Assembly (NCBI GenBank): GCA_964462125.1
Contig: CAYWXT010000087.1
Location: 1 to 19,735, forward strand
Reading direction: 5' to 3'
Source of the DNA: JAWLFY01 sp964462125
GTDB taxonomy: Bacteria > Planctomycetota > Planctomycetia > Pirellulales > Pirellulaceae
Length of the DNA: 19,735 nt
The notes below the pieces were generated by a model. The model saw nothing but the letters and a program-made list of their open reading frames with translations. It was not told the origin of the DNA and made no database searches. The position numbers were made by a program, and so were the translations under genes. Shown here one piece after another: positions 1 through 8,200 of this stretch; within the stretch, counting starts at the first letter, position 1; every line of letters begins with the position of its first letter.

Positions 1-28
1 GTTTGTGCGGCGGTGATTGGAATGACGT

Positions 29-82
29 GGGGGGGTGGTGTGGGGGACGCGGGTGGGGGGGGTGGGGGGGGGGGGGGGGGGG
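29..82. repeat. G-rich tract with five G runs
   Basis: The + strand carries G runs at 29-35 (7 G), 42-46 (5), 51-53 (3), 55-62 (8) and 64-82 (19), with very few other bases between them. Four or more G runs this close together meet the usual sequence rule for a G-quadruplex. The tract ends about 110 bases upstream of the peroxiredoxin start, so it could lie in its regulatory region. The 19-G run is also a place where sequencing commonly miscounts, so its exact length should not be trusted. Confidence 0.7.
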
Positions 83-192
83 CCGGTGTGGTCATGAATT
101 CGGCTGCAGGACCGGTTGTCGAATCGTTCGCTGGGCCCAATAGTGGGGCTTGAGCTTCCCGTTTTATCCCACTTCAGGACGTAGAGAGAGTC

Positions 193-789
193 ATGAGCGT
201 TTTGGTTACCCAAGAGGCCCCCGATTTCAAGGCGCAAGCGGTGATGCCTGGTGGGCAGTTCCAGGAGATCTCCCTCAATGAATACCGCGGCAAGTATGTG
301 TTGCTGTTCTTTTGGCCGCTCGATTTCACCTTCGTTTGCCCCACCGAGATCATCGCCTTCAGTGACCGGGCGAAGGAGTTCGAGGCACTCGAGACTCAGA
401 TTTTGGGCGTCTCGATCGACAGCCACTACACCCACCTGGCATGGACGAACACGCCGCGCCATGAGGGCGGCATCGGCAAGACCGCCTATCCGCTGATCGC
501 GGATTTGGACAAACAGATTTCCCGCGATTACGACGTGCTGCTCGATGGGGGCGTGGCGTTGCGTGGGTTGTTTCTGATCGACAAAGAAGGTGTCGTGCGG
601 CACCAAGTTGTCAATGACTTGCCGCTGGGCCGCAACGTTGGTGAGGCGCTGCGGATGGTCAAGGCATTGCAGTACTTCGAGCAGCATGGCGAGGTATGCC
701 CGGCCAACTGGGACGAAGGGAGCCGCACAATCAAGCCGGGTGTGGACGAGAGCAAGGCGTTCTTCAACGCCGAATACGCGGGTTCTTGA
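193..789 (+). CDS. Typical 2-Cys peroxiredoxin (AhpC/TSA, Prx1 type)
   Basis: This 198-aa protein is a cytoplasmic thiol peroxidase that reduces hydrogen peroxide, organic peroxides and peroxynitrite. The active-site motif PLDFTFVCPTE is intact: Pro42, Thr46 and peroxidatic Cys49 form PxxxTxxC, and Arg124 (in VALRGLF) is the expected catalytic arginine. The resolving cysteine is Cys169 in GEVCPANW, so this is the two-cysteine dimer-forming type. The length matches the family and there is no signal peptide. A GGIG segment (residues 92-95) and FF (190-191, in place of the YF motif) sit where eukaryotic enzymes carry over-oxidation sensitivity motifs. The ATG at 193 follows a GA-rich stretch (184-190) that can serve as a ribosome site. 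The next gene starts 5 bases after the stop and is probably co-transcribed. The reductant (thioredoxin or an AhpF-like protein) is not encoded here. Confidence 0.97.
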   Translation: MSVLVTQEAPDFKAQAVMPGGQFQEISLNEYRGKYVLLFFWPLDFTFVCPTEIIAFSDRAKEFEALETQILGVSIDSHYTHLAWTNTPRHEGGIGKTAYPLIADLDKQISRDYDVLLDGGVALRGLFLIDKEGVVRHQVVNDLPLGRNVGEALRMVKALQYFEQHGEVCPANWDEGSRTIKPGVDESKAFFNAEYAGS

Positions 790-794
790 TTCCG

Positions 795-1523
795 ATGTGG
801 CATGTCGAATCGATCGGCACGGCGAGTTGGCACACTGCCAGCCCGGCCTGGACGATGGAGACCATCGGCGGTGCGGCCTGGACCGTGCGGGCCGCTGGCG
901 GGGCGGAAGGAATCTCGCTGTGGAAAGCCGGCCGTGATGATCCGTTGGTGACGCTGGAGCCGGTCGGTTCGGACCACTTGCCCATTTTGGCGGAGCAATT
1001 CGTGCGGGGGGATGAACTCCATTTGGAATACCCCCAAGGGGACCGGCGGTATGCCTTGCAGCTCGTCCTCCGCCCGATCGAAACTGGTCATCACCGCTTG
1101 ACTTTGGAATGGACGATCGCGATTCAGACGTCACTGTTGGAGTCCCACCCGATGCTCGATTTGAGGGTTTCCGGGACCCGCATTCGCCGTTTCACCCCGG
1201 TCGCCGATCCAGTCGACAGCCCCGCTTCGTCCGACCGTTCCGGTGGGGCGCGGGGCGCCGGCGCGGCTGCGATTTCCAGCGTGGCTTCCGCGGAGTCGGC
1301 GGTGGCGGTGTTACTCGGGCCATCGGACTATCCATTTACGGGCGACCATTCCGACGATCATGAGCTTCGGCTCCGGTTGTTCGGCGAGTTTCTGGAGAAG
1401 GGGGTGATTCGCAAGGGGCGTCCCTGGACCATGATCGACTCCAGCGTCGCGTTTGGGGACGAGGGGGAGCTGACTGAAATGTGGCGGAAACTTTGCCACA
1501 CCCCCCTTCCATTGAGGGGCTGA
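795..1523 (+). CDS. Uncharacterised protein coupled to peroxiredoxin
   Basis: This 242-aa protein matches no family I can name. I chose the ATG at 795 because it lies 5 bases after the peroxiredoxin stop. The frame is open further upstream, but only inside the peroxiredoxin gene. There is no signal peptide or membrane helix, so it is probably cytoplasmic. Residues 1-135 alternate short beta-like segments rich in Trp and Thr. Residues 140-168 are a Ser/Ala/Gly-rich linker. The C-terminal part has AVLLGPSDYPF (170-181) and LRLRLFGEFLEKGVIRKGRP (191-210), which looks like the conserved core. The layout resembles the small proteins of unknown function seen in planctomycete genomes (inference). 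Tight spacing to the peroxiredoxin suggests translational coupling, but a role in oxidative stress is only a guess from position. Confidence 0.85.
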   Translation: MWHVESIGTASWHTASPAWTMETIGGAAWTVRAAGGAEGISLWKAGRDDPLVTLEPVGSDHLPILAEQFVRGDELHLEYPQGDRRYALQLVLRPIETGHHRLTLEWTIAIQTSLLESHPMLDLRVSGTRIRRFTPVADPVDSPASSDRSGGARGAGAAAISSVASAESAVAVLLGPSDYPFTGDHSDDHELRLRLFGEFLEKGVIRKGRPWTMIDSSVAFGDEGELTEMWRKLCHTPLPLRG

Positions 1524-1560
1524 TCCCAACGCGTTGGCCCCGCTTTCAGATAGAGCTTGT

Positions 1561-1583
1561 ACCGAACGTGTTCGACGTTCGGT
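1561..1583 (+). terminator. Perfect 9-bp hairpin after the peroxiredoxin operon
   Basis: The arms ACCGAACGT (1561-1569) and ACGTTCGGT (1575-1583) pair perfectly across the loop GTTCG. The hairpin lies 38 bases after the stop of the 795-1523 gene. The bases that follow are not T-rich, so it is not a classic intrinsic terminator. It could be a factor-dependent terminator, an RNA-stabilising stem, or a palindromic operator for the next gene. Confidence 0.4.
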
Positions 1584-1717
1584 TCGTAGGGGTTATATCA
1601 GTTATTGGCCGCAGGCTTCCCCTGCTGACGCGAAATCGGGACGCGACGGGCGCGTATTTCCTGTTGTGGTTTAAGCCGGTTGCGTAAACTGGAGGGGTCG
1701 AGGCGCAGGCCCGGCGA

Positions 1718-4700
1718 ATGGAATGCCCCCACTCCTCTCGCGAGCCGAGATTAACGCAGGCTCATCGCTCCATGCCTCGATTCTTCACCGCACCGATTCA
1801 CCGATCCCTGCGGCGGCGGCGTCATGCGTCGATGGCGGTACTCGGTGCATTGCTGATGCTGGTGGCGATGCCCGTCGGTTCCGCTCAGCCGCCCGGGACC
1901 ACTCCACCGCACGATGCCGAGGAGTCGGAGGGGGACAGCTCCGATAGCGGGATCGGTGCCGAGGCGTTTTTCTTTCTGGACCAGACCGGGACGCCCGTGA
2001 TGATGCCTGGCATGTCTTGGGAGGAGCTTGAGCGGCTGCGGGACTTGCGGGAGGGGATCGACTCGCGAGAGCAGGCATACATTTTTGAGTCGTTAGTGAT
2101 TGAGGGTTCGGCGAGCGGTGCCCGCGCCGAGTTGGACGTCACGATGCGGCTAACAGTCGAGCCGACCGGGGGGCGGCGGGTCGCGATCCCGCTGCAAATG
2201 GCGAAATTCAATCTGCTCCGCGTTCGGAACGTTTCCGGCGTTGACGGCCATTGGGTGACGGTGGCGGAGGACGGTTCGGGCTATTTGTTGTGGGTGCAAG
2301 CGTCCGAGCGGAGTTCGGTCACGGTCGAATTGTCGGTGGCCGCACGGGTCGAAGGGTCGCCGTCGGGGAGACTCAAGTTTGACCTTCCCGAGGTGCCATC
2401 GGTGGTGCGTGTCGAGGTCGACCAGCCAGACCTGGGTGCCGAGGTGGTTGGCCGCGGGGACGAGGTCGTGCAGACCGAAAGTCTCGCCGACGGCGTGAGC
2501 CGGATGGTGGTGGAAAGCAGTGGCGGAAACTTTGACCTTCGATGGACACCCGTTGACCGGGGGACTGACGACGCGCCGATGTTGGAGGCGGACAGCCGGG
2601 TTAGGGTTCGTTGGGACGGACCACAAGACCAGCCGATTGCGGAGATCCAGATGACGGTCCGCAACCGGCGAGGGACGCTGGCTCCGTTTTCCATCCGCTT
2701 GCCGCCGCGTTCGATTTTGCTGGAGCCCCCCACCCTGGATGAAGATTCGCTGGAGGTCGAGATCCCGGCCCCGGTGGTGGAGGCCGAGGGCTCGCGGTTG
2801 CTGATCCCGGTCCCGGAAGATGAGCGACTGCAGCGGGTTGACTTGTCGATGGACCTGCAGTTGGAGAACACCGGCGCGTCGGCCGATTCGCCGCTTCAAC
2901 TGGTGATCCCGACGGTCATCGACGCATTCCGGCACGAGGGGGATTTGGAGGTTCAGACGGGAACCGATTACCGGCTCCGTTGGGAGTCTCAGCGGTGGGT
3001 ACAGAGCGTCGTGGGAGAGGGATCGGGCGAAGGCTCCTCGCGGCCGCTTTATGCGTTTCGCTTCGATCGGGATTCGTTTCAACTGCCGATTTGGTTGTCG
3101 GCCCAGCGGCGGCAGCTGCGATTGACTGGCGAGTCGGTCATCGAGCTGCACGAATCGAGTGCCCAGTTGACCATGGAGATCCGGCCGAGCGGTCAGTCGG
3201 TCGATGGACGCATCACTTTGGATCCGGCTGGTTGGAAATTGCGAGCGATCAGCGATCTGGAGACGGGAGAGCCGATCGATTCATTTGACAGCGGCGATTA
3301 TCGGGAACTGACGCTCAACACACGGGGGCCGGAGGAACCGGCGCCGGTCCGAATTCTGGCGGAGACCGAAATCGACGATCCCTCCGGTAGCATTCGCATG
3401 CGGCTGCCACGGATCGTTGAGCAGGAACAATCGGTGCTGGTCCAGGAGTCTTTGCTGACGGTGCGGACCGGGGGGCGAAACGTGTTCGTCGCCGATTTGG
3501 CGGAGTCCTCGGGCGTCGACCGGGTCAACGATGCGTCCGACGGATCGGAAGCCGATTCGATCGTGAGCCGCTTTCGAATGCTCCCCTCGGAGTCAGCGGC
3601 CGAGTTGGTCGGGACGCTGGTCGAACAGCCCCAACGAATCACGTTGGCGGGCAACGCCACGATCGAGTTGGACGGGCACGAGTTGCAGACGACCGTCGAC
3701 TGGACCGTGACCGGCCAGTTCGATTTGGAGGGACGGTTGTTGATCCAGGTTCCTGGCCCGCCAGCGGCGAACGGTTCAGCCACGGAGGAGGCGAGAGCCC
3801 AGGCGGACGCGGCGGCTGAGGTGAATGGTTCGGGATCGAGCGACGCGGAGTCCCGAAGGGGGGACGTGGATTCGCAGTCGGATGACCGCCCCGCAGCGAT
3901 TCGAGACGCTGCCGGGCTGGCGCTCGAAGACCAATGGTCGGTCAGCGTCGACGATGTTGCGGCAGTGCTGCGACCGCTGGGGAACGACCGCTATGAGCTG
4001 ATTTCCGACCGCTTGGACACCGGTCCGGTGTTGGTGCGGTGGCGGCTGCGCCAGGGGGTGTCGGAGGATGGAACGGGAGAGCAGCGATTGCGAATCAATT
4101 TGCCCAGACCGGTCCTTGCTGATGCGTCGATCGAAGGTGACTTCCCGATTCTGTTGCGCGGTGACGAGAGACGGGAGTTGATCGCCGATGATTCCCCGGG
4201 CACCAATCCGCTCTCCCTCGACACGCTGCCCCGCGACCCGGTTCGGGTGCGGCTCCGGACGTTGGCCACCGCATCCCGTGATTTGGCCGTCCGTCAAGCG
4301 ATTATGCGTACCGCGATCGGGGGCGAGCTACGTCATGAGCAGGTTTTGGCGAACGTGCAAGGGGGAGACAGCTTCGAGGTTTCGCTTCCCTTGACGGCGG
4401 AGAAAGTCGTTGTGGAGGCGCGGGTCGACGGGGAGCGAACGGGGGTTCGCAGACTGGGCAATCGCCTGGTCGTCGCGCTGCCGTCGGACGATCACATGCA
4501 TGCGATCGACATGCGAGTCTGGCTGCCGATCGAGACCGCTGCGGCGGTGGCGCCGATCCGACCGGTGCTCGGACTTCCCGCCGGGGTCGGACGGGTTTAT
4601 TGGCAGTTGACCGTCCCCAAAGATGCCCACGTGGTTTGGGCCTCGCCGACGGTCGGCCGGGCGATGCAATGGCGGTTCGACAAGTGGTGGCTTTACCGCG

Positions 4701-5242
4701 ACCCGATCGAGACCGACGATTCGCTCGGTCGCTGGATCGGCACCGAGGAATTCTCGTCGATGCCGCCGGGGAACCGTTACCTGTACGTCGGTTCGAATGT
4801 CGCCAACTTTCAAGTGTCGGTCGCCTCGCGAGGACTGATTTGGATGGTCGTCGGCGCGATCGTGCTGTTCCTTGCCGCCGTCCTGACCTATGTGCCTCAA
4901 ACCCGTCACCCCTTGGTCGCGGTTTTGGCAGCGGTCTTGTTGGCCGGCATGATCGCCGTGGCACCCGATGCGGCCGTCCTCGCCGGACAGCTCGGCGGAC
5001 TCGCCCTGGTGCTGGTCATCGTGATGCTGGGCATGCGAGCCCTGCTGGCACCCAAACCGAGCCACCGCGCCTTGTCGCCGGCACCGTCGGTTACCCGCAG
5101 CGAGGGATCGACCCATTCCGCGGCCGGTGCGAACTCGGCGGGCGAGTCGGGCACGCCCCCGCCGAGCCACCAACGCGGGGCGCGTCTCACCGAGACGCAT
5201 TCGATGGCCAGTCCGGCGGCGAGTGGAGAGGGATCGCAATGA
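1718..5242 (+). CDS. Giant exported membrane-anchored protein (module A)
   Basis: This 1174-aa protein belongs to no family I recognise. An Arg-rich N-region (RRRRH, residues 33-37) precedes a hydrophobic stretch (about 39-54) and a likely cleavage site after GSAQ, so it is exported. A Ser/Asp/Glu-rich linker leads to a long beta-strand-rich ectodomain of about 950 residues; residues 133-250 resemble stretches in the next protein. Three hydrophobic helices follow (about 1041-1060, 1064-1083, 1092-1110), then a Ser/Pro/Gly-rich tail that should be cytoplasmic. Acidic low-complexity segments (for example about 690-730) separate domains. The ATG at 1718 gives a long N-region; ATG codons at 1772 and 1832 are in frame and the first of these is an equally plausible start. 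The stop overlaps the next start by 4 bases, so the two proteins are probably made together. The likely role is in the cell envelope (inference). Confidence 0.9.
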   Translation: MECPHSSREPRLTQAHRSMPRFFTAPIHRSLRRRRHASMAVLGALLMLVAMPVGSAQPPGTTPPHDAEESEGDSSDSGIGAEAFFFLDQTGTPVMMPGMSWEELERLRDLREGIDSREQAYIFESLVIEGSASGARAELDVTMRLTVEPTGGRRVAIPLQMAKFNLLRVRNVSGVDGHWVTVAEDGSGYLLWVQASERSSVTVELSVAARVEGSPSGRLKFDLPEVPSVVRVEVDQPDLGAEVVGRGDEVVQTESLADGVSRMVVESSGGNFDLRWTPVDRGTDDAPMLEADSRVRVRWDGPQDQPIAEIQMTVRNRRGTLAPFSIRLPPRSILLEPPTLDEDSLEVEIPAPVVEAEGSRLLIPVPEDERLQRVDLSMDLQLENTGASADSPLQLVIPTVIDAFRHEGDLEVQTGTDYRLRWESQRWVQSVVGEGSGEGSSRPLYAFRFDRDSFQLPIWLSAQRRQLRLTGESVIELHESSAQLTMEIRPSGQSVDGRITLDPAGWKLRAISDLETGEPIDSFDSGDYRELTLNTRGPEEPAPVRILAETEIDDPSGSIRMRLPRIVEQEQSVLVQESLLTVRTGGRNVFVADLAESSGVDRVNDASDGSEADSIVSRFRMLPSESAAELVGTLVEQPQRITLAGNATIELDGHELQTTVDWTVTGQFDLEGRLLIQVPGPPAANGSATEEARAQADAAAEVNGSGSSDAESRRGDVDSQSDDRPAAIRDAAGLALEDQWSVSVDDVAAVLRPLGNDRYELISDRLDTGPVLVRWRLRQGVSEDGTGEQRLRINLPRPVLADASIEGDFPILLRGDERRELIADDSPGTNPLSLDTLPRDPVRVRLRTLATASRDLAVRQAIMRTAIGGELRHEQVLANVQGGDSFEVSLPLTAEKVVVEARVDGERTGVRRLGNRLVVALPSDDHMHAIDMRVWLPIETAAAVAPIRPVLGLPAGVGRVYWQLTVPKDAHVVWASPTVGRAMQWRFDKWWLYRDPIETDDSLGRWIGTEEFSSMPPGNRYLYVGSNVANFQVSVASRGLIWMVVGAIVLFLAAVLTYVPQTRHPLVAVLAAVLLAGMIAVAPDAAVLAGQLGGLALVLVIVMLGMRALLAPKPSHRALSPAPSVTRSEGSTHSAAGANSAGESGTPPPSHQRGARLTETHSMASPAASGEGSQ
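5225..5233 (+). promoter_or_regulatory. Ribosome binding site fixing the start at 5239
   Basis: GGAGAGGGA ends 5 bases before the ATG at 5239, which itself overlaps the stop of the preceding gene (ATGA, 5239-5242). This supports 5239 over the in-frame TTG codon at 4600, which lies deep inside the previous gene. Confidence 0.7.
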
Positions 5243-8200
5243 ACGGTCGAGCGGTGACGGGGAAGTGGTTGTTCGGGTTCCTTGTCGTGGCTCTCGGCCT
5301 GTTCCCCTCCGACGCATCCCCAGAGCAGCCTCTGGGCGAAACGACCGAGCAACGGTCGGCTGAGGGCGAAGAGACCGGCCAGGGCGAGCAGGACGAAGAG
5401 AACGAGCAGGACGAAGAGAACGAGCCGAACGAGCAGGACCGAGATGCCGACGGAGCCGACGAAGCCGCCGATCCGGAAACGCCACCGAGTCTGGAGGGTG
5501 ATTCGGGCGACGCCGAGCCGCGCTCGATCGACCGGGATGCCTGGGCATTGCCCAACGTCGAGGTCGAAGGGCGCCGTCTGAGAAAGGTCGGCCTCTACGC
5601 GTCGCAACTCGCCAGACTCGTTCCGGACGATTATCGGCCCGTCGCCGTGGATCGTCTCGCGGCGGCGTTGGAGTCGCGCAGCGCCGCGGAAGCAGCCGAG
5701 GCGGAGAGCCGGTTGGTCGCGGCCCGGTATGACGTCCGGCTTGACGGCGACACCCTCCACAGTGATCGCTCGGTGCTTGAGTTCGAGTCCGAGTCGGAGT
5801 TTCCGGTTCGTCACAATCTCGGGCTGGTGAATCTAGCCATTGGCGGCGCGGTCGCTGGGGCCATCCCGCGATTGGAATCGGGCTTTGACGGGGATCTGTC
5901 CGCCATCGTTCAGGGCGATTGCTCGATCGAATTTAGCTGGAGCCTGCGGGGATCGGGGGATGGATCAGAACGCGAATTTGACCTGGACTTGCCGAAGTCT
6001 CCTCGGACGCTGATTCAATTGGAGGTCCCGTCCGGGGTGGAGGTTGAGGTTCGCGACGGGGTGGTACGGAAGGATCAACCTGAGGACGGGCTCATTTCGG
6101 TCGCCGCTCTCGATGCGGACGAGAGCGAGTTGGACGAGAGCGAGTTGGACGAGAGCGAGTTGGACGAGAGCGATGCAGCAGAGATTGAGGAGGCGTCGGG
6201 GGCGGCCGATGGGGCCGTGGATCGATCGCGGCTTTGGATCGACGCCGGCGGGTTGCGTCGTGTCCGTTTGCGAGCTCGCGTGGTCGACGGCAGCAGCGAC
6301 GCGGCAGCCCTTTTTGTCCGACGTTCGACGACGCAGTACGATGTCGATCGCTCGGGACTCGCTTGGAACACGCGGATGATTGTCGAGTTGGCCGAGCGTG
6401 GGAAGTTGCCCGAGCTGGTCGTCCGCAACGGTGTGATCACGTCGATCACGGCGGAGTCGCTGGAGGTTCCGTTCTCGACTTCGGCCCTCGACGATTCTAC
6501 GCAACGGGTTCGGCTTGAGCTACCGCGGGAGCTTGCCAAGGCGATGGGGGATCGGTTGTCGGTGACCGTTTCGGGGCGTTCGGTGTGGGAGGAGATGGCC
6601 GCCTGGTTCCCCTTGCCCCATTGTTCTTGGAGCGGTTCGGGGGTGGTGGAGGCGACGGCCAGCCACCAGACACAGCTCCGACTCTGGAATCCGTTGTCGC
6701 TGCTGGCGTGGGAGCTTCCCGACGGCTGGACTCGGCGTTTGGATAACCGCTTGAGCGACGAATCGACGACCTTTCGTGCGCAGGGTCCACCGCTGGAGGG
6801 CACCCGACGGCAGCCCTGGTCACGGATCCGCTTGGTGACCAAGCCGGTGGTCACCGCGGCCGCATCGATGCTCAAGCTGGTCGTCGGCAAGGACTCCCTG
6901 CAGGCGACTTGCCGTTTGAACTTGGAGTACGAGCCGGCGCGGATCGAGCCGGTCCGACTGCGGGTGCAGGATGGTTGGGTGATTCGGTCGCTCACCTTCC
7001 CCCATTCGGATCGGCTGATCGAATCACCCAGCGTCGGGCCGGAGGGGACGGTGATGATTTGGCCCGAGCCCGAGGATTTGTCGGATGGTTCCTCACTCGT
7101 GGTCGAGGTGGATGGCCGTCCGATCCGGCCTGGTAATCGGCTATTCATTGAGCCGACATGGTTGGTTCGCCCAGCGATGATTCCCGGGGCACTTCTCGCG
7201 GCGGTCATCCCTCCATCGAGTCTGAATTGGCACGGCGACGCGACCTTGCATCCAGATCGCATTTCGACGCGGGAGCTGACCGAGGAGGAGCAGTCGTTCC
7301 TGGAGGATCTTCCCGAGGAAGCATTGCTGTTTCGGCCACAAGGGGGCCAGACACCGCCGCTGAACTTACGGCCTCCCAGCGTCGCCTATGATGTCGATAC
7401 TCAGTTCCACCTCGAGCGCGACGGCGGGTCGATCACGGAAACGCTGATCATCGAAACCCAGAGTTCGTCGGCGGTCTTGAGTGAATTGACGGTGCTCTCG
7501 GGGCCGGCGGGAGATCGGCCCGAGTTTCGTTGGGCGGTCGCTGGTGACGACAGTCCGGCGCCGACCGGTCTGCCCAGTTCCAAGGTCCAATTGTCCGACC
7601 TCAACGAGCAAGGGACATACCGGATCGACTTGTCAGGCCAGGACCTGCGCGGCAAACGGCTGATCGGGCGCCGCCGCTACCGATTGTCCGAGGAAACGAC
7701 ATTGCGGCTTCCCAGTGTCCCGGAGGCGGCCACGCAGAATGCCACGGCCGAAATCGGCCCAGGATTGTCGGTTCGCCGCATGTCGCCATCGGTAACCCGC
7801 GTTCCCTTCGAGGAAGCTCGCGGCGAGTCGACCACCCACTTGCGTTACGACGCTGTCGATCAGCCTTCTCTTTTGGTCGGTCCCCGCGAGTTTGACCCTC
7901 GCGTGACGATGGTCTGGCGGGAAGACGTACGCGTGACCGCCTCCAGCGGCGGGAACGATGTGATCGATGCTCGCTATTCCGTCGTCTCGGCCAACCCGAT
8001 CGTGATCGACTATCCCTCCGACCTGGAGCTGGTGCGCGTCTTTCGCGGAGAGCAGCAGGTCGAGGGTCTCCCTTTGTCACAGCGGCCATTGGAACTTCCG
8101 GGCGGGGACGGCTTGACGTCGGAGTCGATCCGCGTCCTCTGGAACCGCAACCAGGTCACTCGAGGGCAACTCCGTTGGTGCGACATACCGAAGATCACGA

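Noticed and set aside
116..144. TTGTCG and AATAGT with 17-base spacing as a promoter of the peroxiredoxin gene
   Set aside because: Each box matches the consensus at only 4 of 6 bases, and planctomycete promoters are poorly defined, so this could easily be chance.
1481..1687. Small open frame after the 795-1523 gene
   Set aside because: It starts at a GTG inside the previous gene, lacks a ribosome site and runs through a hairpin; the product has no clear features.
2150..3151. 333-codon open frame on the minus strand
   Set aside because: It is antisense to the 1174-aa gene, with no recognisable domain and a composition typical of a shadow frame.
4600..5238. In-frame extension of the 2330-aa gene by 213 codons
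   Set aside because: It begins at a TTG inside the 1174-aa gene with no ribosome site, and the extension is Arg-rich low-quality protein typical of a shadow frame. The ATG at 5239 has a ribosome site and a signal segment.
4328..5548. 406-codon open frame on the minus strand
   Set aside because: It is antisense to two well-supported genes and its product is Arg/Pro/His-rich, as expected of a reverse frame in high-GC DNA.
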